Notes: a model not told the origin generated them from the sequence alone. Positions 1-9,376 are shown, counted from the first letter of the stretch. The stretch is 64,000 bases of DNA from Streptosporangiaceae bacterium (GCA_019245115.1 JAFARZ010000160.1:49418-113417), one strand, 5' to 3'. Translations and numbers: made by a program.

Positions 1-376
1 GGTGGTCCAGCAAAGCGGTGAGGCCGGCGAGGTCACCCACCACGGTCGGCTCGGCGAGCTCCTCGCGCAAGGTGCGCACCCGGGAAAGGGTCTGCTTGGG
101 GTCGCCTACCCCGGAGTTCAACCGGGTCTGGAGCAGTTCGGCTTCGGTGAGCAGGTCATCGAAGCGGCGGGCGAAGTGCGCCAGGCCTTCCTCGGCGGTG
201 CCGGCCTGCCAGGAACCGACGACTCGCTCGCCCTCAGCGGTGTGGGCGTACACGGTGCCATCGGGAGCTACCCGCCCCCAGCGCTGCGGATCCCGGCAGG
301 CGCGCGAGACGGAGGGTGGAGGACCGGATGGGGTGCCGATCTCCAGACGTTGCCCGGTGTGGTTGTGCTCGGTCAT
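1..376 (-). CDS. DUF349 domain protein, N-terminal part (runs off the window)
   Basis: Read on the minus strand from ATG at 376, the frame stays open to base 1 and gives about 125 residues. It starts [16 protein letters not shown], has a [19 protein letters not shown] segment, and continues into a helical region with repeated Arg/Leu/Glu. This matches the N-terminus of actinobacterial DUF349 proteins (Rv2731-like), which sit beside miaA in mycobacteria. The biochemical role of the family is unclear. It is divergent from miaA with about 230 bp between them. Only the N-terminus is present, so the helical DUF349 repeats themselves are outside the window. Confidence 0.72.
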   Translation of the reverse strand, partial: MTEHNHTGQRLEIGTPSGPPPSVSRACRDPQRWGRVAPDGTVYAHTAEGERVVGSWQAGTAEEGLAHFARRFDDLLTEAELLQTRLNSGVGDPKQTLSRVRTLREELAEPTVVGDLAGLTALLDH

Positions 377-608
377 GCCGGCCTTCCTCGCCCTTGTGCC
401 CGCGGCCACGTTCTGCGGGCGCCCCGACTGCACAGGTTGCGTGCACCTCGACCGGGCGGTCCCGAAACACCCGGCTCGGGCGATAGTGACGCGATTGGGG
501 TGCGCGGGCAGGGGCGCAGGAGCGAGGTGGGCACTAACCTGCAGCGGTGATCGTACGCGTGGCGGTGGTGTCACATCCACCGATCCTGACACCGGAGGTG
601 GCCCCGTC

Positions 609-1517
609 ATGAATCCCCGGGGGATCGCGGTGGTGGGACCCAGCGCCACGGGCAAGTCCGAGCTCGCGGTCAAGCTGGCGCGCAGCCTGGGTGGCGAGGT
701 GGTCAACGCCGACGCGATGCAGCTGTATCAGGGCATGGACATCGGCACCGCGAAGCTGCCGCCCGCCAGGCGCTGCGGGGTGCGCCACCATCTGCTCGAC
801 GTCCTCGACGTCACCGAGACCGCCTCGGTGGCGGCCTACCAGCGCGAGGCCCGCCGCAGTGTGGAGCAGATGCTCGCCGGGGGCCGGGTGCCCGTGCTCG
901 CCGGGGGTTCCGGGCTCTACCTCCGGGCTGTGCTGGACGACCTGGACTTCCCGACTACCGTGCCCGAAGTACGGGCCCAGCTGGAGGCCGAACTGGCCGA
1001 GCAGGGGGCGCCGGCGCTGCATCGCCGGTTGCGTCGGCTCGACCCGGTGGCGGCTGGCCGGATCCTGCCGAGCAACACCCGCCGGATGGTGCGGGCGCTG
1101 GAGGTCATCCAGCTCACCGGACGCCCGTTCGCGGCGGCGCTTCCACCACCCGGTCCGGCGCGTTACCGCACAGTGATCATCGGATTGGATACCGATCCTG
1201 CGGTGCTGGACGCGCGGGTCGATGCCCGGGTGGAGGGGATGTTCCGCGACGGGCTCGTCGAGGAAGTCCGCGAGCTGCTGGCGCTCGGCCTGAGGCAGGG
1301 CCCGACAGCGTCGCGGGCCCTGGGGTACCAGCAGGTCATCGCCGCGCTGGACGCGGGGGTCGATCCGGCCTGCGCCGCGGGCCCGACCGCCCAGGCGACC
1401 CGGCGCTTCATCCGCCGGCAGCGCAGTTGGTTTCGTCGGGACGACCGGATCAGGTGGTTGGACTGCCAGCGCCCCGACCTGCTCGACGCCACGCTCGCGC
1501 TGGTGGTGGGCGGATAG
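609..1517 (+). CDS. miaA: tRNA dimethylallyltransferase MiaA
   Basis: 302 aa, usual length. Transfers a dimethylallyl group to A37 of tRNAs that read codons starting with U. The P-loop [11 protein letters not shown] is at residues 10-20. It is followed by the [15 protein letters not shown] motif, which binds the substrate base region, and by the [10 protein letters not shown] motif near residue 240. ATG at 609 is chosen because the nucleotide-binding strand begins only five residues later; the open frame upstream of it is low-complexity and unlike the family. It is followed 11 bp downstream by dapF, as in other actinobacteria, suggesting co-transcription. Confidence 0.95.
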   Translation: MNPRGIAVVGPSATGKSELAVKLARSLGGEVVNADAMQLYQGMDIGTAKLPPARRCGVRHHLLDVLDVTETASVAAYQREARRSVEQMLAGGRVPVLAGGSGLYLRAVLDDLDFPTTVPEVRAQLEAELAEQGAPALHRRLRRLDPVAAGRILPSNTRRMVRALEVIQLTGRPFAAALPPPGPARYRTVIIGLDTDPAVLDARVDARVEGMFRDGLVEEVRELLALGLRQGPTASRALGYQQVIAALDAGVDPACAAGPTAQATRRFIRRQRSWFRRDDRIRWLDCQRPDLLDATLALVVGG

Positions 1518-1528
1518 GCTCACCAGCA

Positions 1529-2365
1529 ATGGAGCAGGGCATCGAGTTCCTCAAAGGGCACGGGACGGAGAACGACTTCGTCCTGCTGCCCGACCCCACC
1601 GGCGCCCTGGAGCTGACCCCATCCCGGGTGCGGGCATTATGCGATCGACGCTGCGGGCTGGGAGCCGACGGGGTGCTGCGGGCCGTGCCCGCGGGGCTGG
1701 TCTCTGACGCGCCGCCGGGCAGCTGCGCCGACGACTGGTTCATGGACTACCGCAATGCCGACGGTTCCCTCGCCGAGCTGTGCGGCAACGGGGTACGGGT
1801 ATTCGCGCGCTACCTGACTGACGCCGGGCTGGTTGCCGATCCCCAGTTCCGGATCGGCAGCAGGTCCGGCCCGCGTACCGTGCGGCGCAACGACGATGGC
1901 TCGGTGACGGTCGAGATGGGGCGGGTTGCCCGCCACGGCACGTCCACGGTGACCGTCGAGGGTGCGGCGTTCACCGGGCTCATGGTGGATGTCGGCAACC
2001 CGCACCTGGCCTGCCTGACGGACGTGCCGGTAGAGCACCTGGACCTCACCGTGCCGCCGGGACACGACCCCGGGGACTTCCCGCACGGTGTCAACGTCGA
2101 GTTCGTCAACGTGGTGTCTGCGCAGGAACTGCGGATGCGGGTGCACGAGCGGGGCGTGGGGGAGACCCGTTCCTGTGGCACCGGAACGGTGGCCGCACTG
2201 GCCGCGGCGCTCCAGGCGCAGGGCCGGGATGCCGGCGAGGCCGACGTGCAGATGCCCGGGGGTCAGTTGCACGTGGCGATCACCAGGGACGGCAGCACGC
2301 TGACCGGGCCAGCGGTGCTCGTCGCCTGGGGCTGGCTAGCTCCTGACTGGTGGTCGGCGCACTGA
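1529..2365 (+). CDS. dapF: Diaminopimelate epimerase DapF
   Basis: 278 aa. Converts LL- to meso-diaminopimelate for lysine and peptidoglycan synthesis. Both catalytic cysteines are visible: ELCGNGVR (Cys about residue 88) and ETRSCGTG (Cys about residue 218). The N-terminal FLKGHGTENDF is typical. The ATG at 1529 follows the miaA stop by 11 bp. The last 22 coding bases and the stop are repeated at 2953-2982, inside the degenerate region that follows. A hairpin overlaps the stop codon. Confidence 0.95.
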   Translation: MEQGIEFLKGHGTENDFVLLPDPTGALELTPSRVRALCDRRCGLGADGVLRAVPAGLVSDAPPGSCADDWFMDYRNADGSLAELCGNGVRVFARYLTDAGLVADPQFRIGSRSGPRTVRRNDDGSVTVEMGRVARHGTSTVTVEGAAFTGLMVDVGNPHLACLTDVPVEHLDLTVPPGHDPGDFPHGVNVEFVNVVSAQELRMRVHERGVGETRSCGTGTVAALAAALQAQGRDAGEADVQMPGGQLHVAITRDGSTLTGPAVLVAWGWLAPDWWSAH

Positions 2366-2373
2366 GCACCCGA
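2344..2373 (+). repeat. dapF tail, copy 1 of a 30-bp direct repeat
   Basis: The last codons and stop of dapF, TGACTGGTGGTCGGCGCACT and the next ten bases, recur at 2953-2982 with one mismatch (A2361 against G2970). The second copy lies among degenerate fragments, so it marks a duplication or recombination boundary of the inserted DNA. Confidence 0.8.
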
Positions 2374-2391
2374 GAGCTTGCCGGGTGCTCA
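2363..2391 (+). terminator. Hairpin at the dapF stop
   Basis: Perfect 9-bp arms, TGAGCACCC (2363-2371) and GGGTGCTCA (2383-2391), enclose an 11-nt loop and overlap the dapF TGA. There is no U-run, as is common for actinobacterial terminators. It ends the miaA-dapF unit and would also serve the convergent regulator fragment. Confidence 0.6.
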
Positions 2392-2691
2392 CTCCGGTGA
2401 TGGCGCGGTGGACCGGGGCACTCGGACCGTTTCCTTACCGTGGCTCACGCCCAGCCAGGCTCGGGGGATGCCGAGCCCGTCGGCGATGCGCTCCAAGACC
2501 CATACGTCGCACACCCGCCGGCCCCGGAGGATCTTGCTGACCTCCTCCTCGGACTGGCCGGTCAGCTGCGCGATGTGGCCCTGGCTGACGCCAAGACGCC
2601 GCAGGTGGCGATACACCGCGCCGATATCCCGGGCGATCAGGGCGGCGTGCACCTCGTCGCCCTCGAGGAGCGCGGGGTCGAGGTGTTCCAC
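2389..2691 (-). pseudogene. XRE-family regulator, HTH domain only (truncated, copy A)
   Basis: 100 aa from GTG at 2691. It begins MEHLDPALLEGDEVHAALIA and contains a helix-turn-helix (GVSQGHIAQLTGQSEEEVSK) followed by IADGLGIPRAWLG. This is the N-terminus of a common actinobacterial XRE regulator family whose members normally continue for about 300 more residues as TPR-like repeats. Here the frame stops right after the HTH, next to the dapF terminator. It could still be expressed as a short DNA-binding protein, but loss of the sensor part suggests decay. A second N-terminal fragment of the same family lies at 5050-5132. Confidence 0.65.
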
Positions 2692-2819
2692 GGGCGATCA
2701 CCTCTCGGTCAGCTGACGGCTGATCCACTGAGCACCGACGAGATCACGATTGGCCATGTTGTTCATCCTCTCGGCAAGCTCGGCGCTCAAGGAGTGCGGC
2801 ACAACCCCATCTCGTAGAG

Positions 2820-2912
2820 AAGATAGTAAGCGCCGCAGCGGATAAGGTGATCTGCGATCGGCAGCTGGAAGCCATGTTCAAGGTCATCGACCGGGCTGCG
2901 CTGATCCCGCCG
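2820..2912 (+). pseudogene. Vestigial second copy of an internal hflX segment
   Basis: Translating this stretch gives an interrupted version of HflX residues about 117-155: VSAAADKVICD, then RQLEA, then KVIDRAALI. The intact gene has STAADTVICDGELTPGQ, RQLEA, KVKVIDRTALI. At the DNA level it aligns with about 5626-5745, with two internal deletions and scattered substitutions. It has no start codon, no GTPase domain and is not expressible as a protein. It lies upstream of the intact hflX and probably reflects an old duplication around the insertion. Confidence 0.72.
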
Positions 2913-2952
2913 GCTGGCCAAGCTGCGTCGCAGGTCAGTGGTGCTGGCCCCG

Positions 2953-2982
2953 TGACTGGTGGTCGGCGCGCTGAGCACCCGA
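2953..2982 (+). repeat. dapF tail, copy 2 of a 30-bp direct repeat
   Basis: Repeats 2344-2373 with 29 of 30 bases identical but is not attached to any dapF coding sequence. It lies between the hflX vestige and the regulator C-terminal fragment. Confidence 0.8.
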
Positions 2983-2986
2983 CCAC

Positions 2987-3307
2987 TTAGGTGTGCGTCA
3001 CCACATCCCCGGTCCCGCCTGCGGCGACCTGCCGGGCAGTCCGGGCTAGTTCCCGGGCCTCGGTGCCGGGTCGGACTTCCAGCGCGGTGGCCAACGGCAG
3101 CAATCGTTCCCGTCGCACCCTGGTGGAGCGCAGAGTGCTGACCGCCTTGATGGCGTGGTGAGCCAAGGTTAGTCCTTGGGGTTCGCCGGCCCGGACGTGC
3201 ACCTCGGCGCACAGCAGCTCGGCCTGGATGCGGCCCCGGCGGTGACGCTCGCCGTAGCCGCGCAGCGCGCTGATAACGGAGTGCTCAGAAAGAACCCGAT
3301 CTACCAT
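2987..3307 (-). pseudogene. C-terminal fragment of an XRE/TPR regulator (copy B)
   Basis: About 105 aa reading ALRGYGERHRRGRIQAELL ... RAGEPQGLTLAHHAIKAV ... LLPLATALEVRPGTEARE. This is the conserved C-terminal end of the same XRE/TPR family as the fragment at 2389-2691; a cousin is seen at 24696-25400. No HTH and no middle region are attached. On the minus strand, the matching N-terminus (5050-5132) is 1.7 kb upstream, with plus-strand genes in between, so an ancestral regulator seems to have been split by the insertion. Confidence 0.65.
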
Positions 3308-3565
3308 ATTGGCAAGATCTATTCAGTTCTCGCTGATGTCATCGCCTGCGAGATCACCACGGCGACAAGCCGCGCAAGCACCGTGCATCTCGTCTCTCAA
3401 TCCGGGCGTGACCTGCGTGATCCTTGGCTGTGCGCCGCCGCCCTCGCGGGTGAACCGGATGAGCAAGCGCGTGCCCACATCGACCGCATTGTGGAGAAAA
3501 GACTTGCCGAGGTCGAACTACTCAGCGATGAGATAATTCGCGGTGCGATCCCCGGCCTTCGCTGA
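3290..3565 (+). pseudogene. C-terminal fragment of an archaeal-type S-adenosylmethionine synthetase
   Basis: About 91 residues beginning KNPIYHIGKIYSVLADVIA and ending RLAEVELLSDEIIRGAIPG. The pattern NP-x-x-HIGKIY-x-x-LA-x-x-IA, then a SQ-x-G segment, then a helix with E-x-x-x-x-x-SDEII-x-G, is that of the archaeal-type methionine adenosyltransferase (PF01941). It is unlike bacterial MetK. The N-terminal 300 or so residues with the catalytic site are missing; upstream in frame there is only antisense of the regulator fragment. The stop overlaps the start of the kinase gene by 23 nt, so the two were once co-translated. The identification rests on remembered family motifs. Confidence 0.55.
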
Positions 3566-4421
3566 CCCATCGCCGTCGAATGTGTCCCAGCCGGACTACT
3601 GCGATACCGGCTGGGACGTGCTGCGGCCCGGCGACATCCGTAGAGCCGCCCAGCAGCTCGTCGGCCACTCCGTTACTGGCATGACTCGAGCATCGGGCGG
3701 CGTCGTCAACCAGGTGTGGCACGTTCGATTCGCCGTGCACTGCGGCATGACCCTCAAGATAGCTCCCCGCTGGTTCGCCGATTCCCTGCGGCGCGAGGCA
3801 CGCTGCCTACGGCCCGGTCATGACCTCCTGCTCATGATCACCGTCGGCGGACGGCCCCTGCGTCGGACCGACCTGGTGCCCGCACGCCTACCAGATCTCC
3901 TACGCCCCTCCCATACCCTGCACGGTACAGCCCTCAGCGGCTACGGCTGGTGTACCGCAGACTTCACTGGCCGCTATCAATCCTGGCGTTCCTACCTATT
4001 CGACCTGGAAGAGGCTCCGGAATTTACCACCGTTCCGGCCTGGCGACTGCGCCGAGAAGAGTTGCTGGGCCTGCTTGCCGTCGTGCCCGAAGTTATCCCC
4101 GCGCATTTGCTCTACGGCGACTACAACCGAGACAACTTCCTCGTCACCGGCGACGGGACCCTGGTCACACTTGATTTCCAGGGCTGCTTCGCCGGTGACC
4201 CTCTCTATGACTGGGCGACGATCCTACTCAAGGAACCCGACTGCGGGCCGTTGTTCGCACGCGTGCTGGAATTGACCAATGGTCATGGGCGCCGCATCCG
4301 CGCTTACCAAGCTCGGGTGCTGTGGAATATGGCTGTCTACTACTGCGGCCAGGACCCGAGGCGCAGCGAGGCCTTGGCCCACCAACTCGACTTCTTGCTC
4401 GACTCGACCATCAGGAGGTGA
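3543..4421 (+). CDS. APH-fold phosphotransferase, possibly decayed
   Basis: 292 aa from GTG at 3543. Motifs of the aminoglycoside/choline kinase fold are present: glycine-rich SGGVVNQVW (about 52), Lys in GMTLKIAP (about 75), the Brenner-type loop LLYGDYNRDNFLV (about 195, with Tyr replacing the usual His), and DFQGCFAGDPLYDWA (about 216). The region after REARCLR jumps straight to DLLLM, so roughly 20 residues normally lying between the N-lobe helix and hinge seem missing. The substrate is unknown. Upstream is an AdoMet synthetase fragment and downstream a broken DegT aminotransferase, suggesting a former small-molecule pathway. Function after the deletion is doubtful. Confidence 0.6.
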   Translation: MRSPAFADPSPSNVSQPDYCDTGWDVLRPGDIRRAAQQLVGHSVTGMTRASGGVVNQVWHVRFAVHCGMTLKIAPRWFADSLRREARCLRPGHDLLLMITVGGRPLRRTDLVPARLPDLLRPSHTLHGTALSGYGWCTADFTGRYQSWRSYLFDLEEAPEFTTVPAWRLRREELLGLLAVVPEVIPAHLLYGDYNRDNFLVTGDGTLVTLDFQGCFAGDPLYDWATILLKEPDCGPLFARVLELTNGHGRRIRAYQARVLWNMAVYYCGQDPRRSEALAHQLDFLLDSTIRR

Positions 4422-4423
4422 CG

Positions 4424-5043
4424 ATGCTCAACACTTGGCCCCCGGCCTGCCTATCTGGCGAGCCCGAACTGCTCCATGACGTCCTACGCCGCAACGAACT
4501 CGCCGGTCGACAATGTCACTACACGTCACGACTGGAAGGATTATAGAGTACGCCCTCGCCACCAACAGTGGCACCGCTGCACTGACCCTCGCTTTCCGGG
4601 CCTTACGGGCCGACCCAGGTGACGAAGTGATCGTCCCCGCATTCACCTTCGTCGCGAGCGCACTCGCTGCCGTCCACGCTGGGCTCGTACCACGCTTCTG
4701 CGACGTCCGCCCGGACACCTACGGGATCGATCTTGCCCACGCCGAGACACTCCTCACCGAACGCACCCGAGCGATCGTCGTTGTCCACCTGAACGGTGTA
4801 CCTGCGGACTTAGCTCAGGCCCGGCGACTGGCCGACCGCCACGGGCTGGCCCTGGTCGAAGACGCCTGTCAGGCACACGGCGCCCGCTGGAACGACCAGC
4901 AGGTCGGAGGCATCGGCTTCGCGGGCGCCTTCAGCTTCAACCGGTCCAAGAACCTGCCCGCAGGCGAGGGCGGCATGGTCGTCACGGATTCTGAGGACGC
5001 TTTCGACACCGCGTTAGCCGTCTTCCAGTTCGGCGGAATCTGA
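4424..5043 (+). pseudogene. DegT/DnrJ/EryC1-type aminotransferase, frameshifted and truncated
   Basis: The N-terminus starts at ATG 4424 three bases after the kinase gene (MLNTWPPACLSGEPELL ... RRNELAGRQCHY) and stops at about 4546. The continuation is in another frame from about 4545: ATNSGTAALTLAFRAL, then VVHLNGVPADL, VEDACQAHGA and FSFNRSKNLPAGEGG, where the Lys is the PLP-binding residue. It ends after FQFGGI at 5043, about half the usual 370-400 aa. A frameshift with a small deletion plus loss of the C-terminal domain makes it non-functional. DegT enzymes transaminate keto-sugars or aminocyclitol precursors. Confidence 0.7.
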
Positions 5044-5049
5044 GAGGCA

Positions 5050-5132
5050 CACCCTAGACCGTGCCGATATCCCGGGCGGCCAGGGCGGCGCGCACCGTCG
5101 CCATGGAGAAACGCGTTGTCAAGGGGCTCCAC
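5050..5132 (-). pseudogene. XRE regulator N-terminal scrap (copy B)
   Basis: Minus-strand ATG at 5132 gives MEPLDNAFLHGDG, then a one-base shift gives LAARDIGTV and a stop. This aligns with MEHLDPALLEGDE ... LIARDIGAV of the copy at 2389-2691. The DNA motif GCCGATATCCCGGGCG is also shared with 2621-2636. Only about 28 codons survive. Confidence 0.6.
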
Positions 5133-5279
5133 GACCGATCACTGTAGAGTCGCGCATGCTGATCACGAAACAGCTGGCGGATCGCCGCTGGGTTCAGCGT
5201 CGGCACAGGGAACCCCGAGGCAGATATACTGGCTGCTCATAGGCATGATCGATCGAGCGACAGGTAGATTGAGAGGGGT

Positions 5280-6707
<1,428 letters not shown>

Positions 6708-6721
6708 CCTCGTTCGTTGGC

Positions 6722-7489
6722 TCACAGCCGGCGCAGCAGCGCCACCACCCGGCCGAGCACGGTTGCGTGATCTCCGGGGATCGGCTGGTAGGCGGGGTTG
6801 TGGGGGAGCAGCCAGATGTGCCCGTCCCGGCGTTTGAACGTCTTCACGGTCGCCTCACCGTCGATCATGGCGGCGACGATGTCCCCGTTCTCCGCGCTGG
6901 GTTGCTGGCGGACGACCACCCAGTCGCCGTCGGTGATCGCCGCTTCGATCATGGAGTCGCCCGCGACTCGCAGCAGGAACAGCGACCCCGCGCCGACGAT
7001 TTCCCTCGGCAGCGGGAAGACGTCCTCGATGGCCTGCTCGGCCAGCACCGGACCGCCCGCGGCGATCCGGCCGACCACGGGAACGAAAACGGAGGTGGGC
7101 CTGGCGGCCTCCCCAGTCGGGACCTCCGGGGCCGCAGGCTCAGCGTCGGCGGCTCGGATCCCTACCGCGCGCGGCCGGTTGGGGTCGCGGCGCAGGTATC
7201 CCTTGCGTTCCAGTGCCCGCAGCTGGTGGGCGACCGAGGAGGTGGAGGTAAGCCCGACCGCCTCGCCGATCTCCCGCACGCTCGGGGGGTAGCCGAACCG
7301 CTCCACCCACTCCCGGATCACCTCAAGGACCCGTCGTTGGCGCGGGGTGAGGCCACCACTGCCCGGGCTGTCGTCGAGGTCCGAGAGAAGGTGTAGCTGC
7401 GCGGCGTCGTGGGAACTCGGGACGCTGGGATCCCGGGCCTGCGCTCCGGAACCGGCTTCCTCCGGCTCGTCGTTCCGCTGTCGTCCCAA
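6722..7489 (-). CDS. lexA: SOS repressor LexA
   Basis: 255 aa with a TTG start at 7489, preceded at 5-nt spacing by GAGGAGGAG. An upstream in-frame TTG at 7567 would almost abut the SOS box and lacks a ribosome site. The winged helix is at [12 protein letters not shown] ... [19 protein letters not shown]. Self-cleavage residues are visible: the Ala-Gly site in VGRIAAGGP, Ser in AGDSMIEA, Lys in GEATVKTFK. It represses DNA-damage genes and cleaves itself on RecA filaments. An SOS box 82 bp upstream indicates autoregulation. It is divergent from the LysM gene. Confidence 0.95.
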   Translation of the reverse strand: MGRQRNDEPEEAGSGAQARDPSVPSSHDAAQLHLLSDLDDSPGSGGLTPRQRRVLEVIREWVERFGYPPSVREIGEAVGLTSTSSVAHQLRALERKGYLRRDPNRPRAVGIRAADAEPAAPEVPTGEAARPTSVFVPVVGRIAAGGPVLAEQAIEDVFPLPREIVGAGSLFLLRVAGDSMIEAAITDGDWVVVRQQPSAENGDIVAAMIDGEATVKTFKRRDGHIWLLPHNPAYQPIPGDHATVLGRVVALLRRL

Positions 7490-7570
7490 TGCTCCTCCTC
7501 GAGCTTGTCGGTACTGTCTGCTTGGTTGCCTGCTTGGCGACGCCGACGCTAACCACCGTCGCACCAAAGA

Positions 7571-7586
7571 TCAAACACCTGTTCGA
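7571..7586 (-). promoter_or_regulatory. SOS box of lexA
   Basis: Plus-strand TCAAACACCTGTTCGA; on the lexA strand TCGAACAGGTGTTTGA. It fits the actinobacterial LexA consensus TCGAAC-N4-GTTYGA with one half-site intact, and lies 82 bp before the lexA TTG. Confidence 0.82.
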
Positions 7587-7650
7587 GCAACACGCCGCAG
7601 GGTCATCGATTTTGTCGGAGCACCGTGATAGACACCGCACAGCAGTTCGA

Positions 7651-7666
7651 TCGAACCTGCGTTCGA
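7651..7666 (+). promoter_or_regulatory. SOS box of the LysM gene
   Basis: TCGAACCTGCGTTCGA matches the LexA consensus half-sites perfectly and lies 24 bp before the LysM-protein ATG. The overlapping AGTTCGATCGAAC just upstream adds extra half-sites. It is separate from the lexA box 65 bp away, so each divergent promoter has its own operator. Confidence 0.85.
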
Positions 7667-7689
7667 TGGTACCCTCGGAAGGAGTCTCG

Positions 7690-8172
7690 ATGGCGGCACC
7701 AGCACCGGTGGGCGATTGGCCCACGGCACGTCGGGAGAAGGTGGTTCCGAGACCGGCCAGGCCAGTCCGGCTAGCGGCGTCCACCCGGCCGCTTCCGGCA
7801 CCTCCGGCGCCCGTGCCGCCTCTCGTTCCTCCGGAGGGGGGGCGGGTGCTGGGCCCGGTGATGGGCGGGGCGCACCCCGCGCGCCCAGCCGCGTTGCGGT
7901 CTGGCCGACTGGCGAGGGTGGTTGCGGCCGTGATGGTGACGCTGGCCGTGGTCGGTGGCTTGGGCTGGATCGGGCAGGGCACAAGTCCGGGGATCCCGGC
8001 GAGAACGGCGGTGATCCGCGTGGGTGCTGGCGAGACCATCTGGGACGTGGCGCGCCGGGTGGCACCGCAGTCCGACCAGCGGGCGGTGGTGGAGCGGATT
8101 CAACAGCTAAACGGCATCGTGGGCTCCACCATCGAGCCTGGTCAGCAGTTACGGGTTCCCCATGGACGGTAG
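7690..8172 (+). CDS. SOS-regulated LysM membrane protein (ChiZ/Rv2719c-like)
   Basis: 160 aa. ATG 7690 is chosen over 7666 because GGAAGGAG precedes it at a suitable distance and the upstream ATG overlaps the SOS box. A Pro/Ala-rich cytoplasmic segment is followed by one transmembrane helix (about 78-98, VVAAVMVTLAVVGGLGWI) and a C-terminal LysM domain (IRVGAGETIWDVARRVAP ... LNGI, about 110-155). In Mycobacterium tuberculosis the gene divergent from lexA at this position (Rv2719c, ChiZ) is DNA-damage induced and affects septation. The same role in damage-linked cell wall control is inferred from position, architecture and SOS box. Confidence 0.85.
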   Translation: MAAPAPVGDWPTARREKVVPRPARPVRLAASTRPLPAPPAPVPPLVPPEGGRVLGPVMGGAHPARPAALRSGRLARVVAAVMVTLAVVGGLGWIGQGTSPGIPARTAVIRVGAGETIWDVARRVAPQSDQRAVVERIQQLNGIVGSTIEPGQQLRVPHGR

Positions 8173-8988
8173 CTCGAGGCCGGTCAGGAAGCGGAGGATG
8201 GCGTTCGCGCAACGATCCGGATCGTCATCGTGGATCCAGTGCCCAGCCGTCGGGAACTCGACGAGCGTGGTGCGCGGACGCCGACGGACCATCTCGGCCG
8301 CGAGATCGCGTGGCAGTAGCGTGCTATGTCCGCCTCGCAGCAACAGCGCGGGACAGCTGGAGCCCAGCCAGTCTGGCCACCAGTCGCCTAGGCCGTGTCG
8401 CTGGACGTCCATCATCTCGTCGGGGTCGAACAGCAGCCGCCACCCGTCGCCTGCCGCGACCGCGCTCTGCAGGAAGTAACTCGGGTCTGGAACGCCCCGT
8501 GCCTTGATCGCCTCGGCCAGCGCCTCCAGCGACGGCGCCCTGGTCGGCCAGCCGCGTACGTCGAGCAGCGGGTGCTCGACCTCCGGGTTGCGCAGTACGG
8601 CGCCGACGTCTTCGATGACCAGCGCCCGTACCAGCTCGGGATACCGGGCCGCCAGTTGGTAGGCGGTAATTCCGCCGAGCGAGTGCCCGAGAAGGGACAC
8701 CGGCCCAAGACCCAGCGTGTCAATGACCGCCGCGGCGTCGGCGATGAACTCCTCGCGGGTGAACGGACCGCCATGGTCGGCCATGCCATGACCGCGCTGG
8801 TCGAAGGCGACCAGCCGTACCCGCGTGGTGAGCCGTTCGGCGAGGGGGGTGAAGACACTGGCCCGGCCGAATGAGCCATGCAGCGCCACCATCGGCGGTC
8901 CGGAGCCCCCGAAGTCCACCCAGGAAAGTCGTCGCCCTCGGACCCGGATGCTCGTCCCCTGGTCAGGGCACGGGGCGCGAGTCGCCAC
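8149..8988 (-). CDS. Alpha/beta hydrolase
   Basis: 279 aa from GTG 8988, preceded by GGAGACC. Oxyanion region ALHGSFG (about 38), nucleophile elbow GHSLGG (about 106), acid region LLRGGHS, and the terminal His in TAGHWIHDDDP. The substrate cannot be read from the sequence. Its start overlaps the end of the upstream oxidoreductase gene by 26 nt, indicating a two-gene operon. Its 3' end overlaps the convergent LysM gene by 24 bp. Confidence 0.88.
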   Translation of the reverse strand: MATRAPCPDQGTSIRVRGRRLSWVDFGGSGPPMVALHGSFGRASVFTPLAERLTTRVRLVAFDQRGHGMADHGGPFTREEFIADAAAVIDTLGLGPVSLLGHSLGGITAYQLAARYPELVRALVIEDVGAVLRNPEVEHPLLDVRGWPTRAPSLEALAEAIKARGVPDPSYFLQSAVAAGDGWRLLFDPDEMMDVQRHGLGDWWPDWLGSSCPALLLRGGHSTLLPRDLAAEMVRRRPRTTLVEFPTAGHWIHDDDPDRCANAILRFLTGLELPSMGNP

Positions 8989-9376
8989 GGTCGGTCTCCT
9001 CGATGGCGATCGCAATGCCAGCGATCCCGTCCGAGCCTTGGCGCAACCGGACGCCGAGCGTGACCAGTCGGCCGATGATCCCGTACTTCCGCTCGATCGC
9101 GACATGGACACCACGCATCTGGTCCGCATCGATCAGCCGGGCGCGCCCCGTCACCGACTCGCCGCGTGGCCGGCCGCGAACGTCACACGGTGCTATCTCG
9201 ACTGCGCCGTCGCGGCGGATTCGTTTCACCTTGCCGGCGTCGACGGCTGTCCTGACCACCAACTCCTCGCCGCGCCGCGCCACCCAGACCGGGGTCGAGA
9301 CGCCGCGACCATCCTTGCGGAAGGTGGTCAGCAGGAGGTACTTCTCGTCGGCCAATCGGTCCAGTTCAGTCTGCAC
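8963..9376 (-). CDS. Pyridoxamine 5'-phosphate oxidase-like (F420-type) protein
   Basis: 137 aa from GTG 9376. The split-barrel pattern is clear: EKYLLLTTFRKDGRGVSTPVW, then KVKRIRRDGAVEIAPCDVRG and RGESVTGRARLI. This pattern matches the PPOX-class F420-dependent family (Rv1155-like), which binds F420 or flavin. The actual reaction is unknown. It is the first gene of the pair with the alpha/beta hydrolase. Confidence 0.85.
   Translation of the reverse strand: MQTELDRLADEKYLLLTTFRKDGRGVSTPVWVARRGEELVVRTAVDAGKVKRIRRDGAVEIAPCDVRGRPRGESVTGRARLIDADQMRGVHVAIERKYGIIGRLVTLGVRLRQGSDGIAGIAIAIEETDRGDSRPVP

Noticed and set aside
534..1529. Long minus-strand open frame opposite miaA
   Set aside because: The translation is Arg/Gly/His-rich without domains and lies antisense to a gene with clear MiaA motifs; typical of high-GC DNA.
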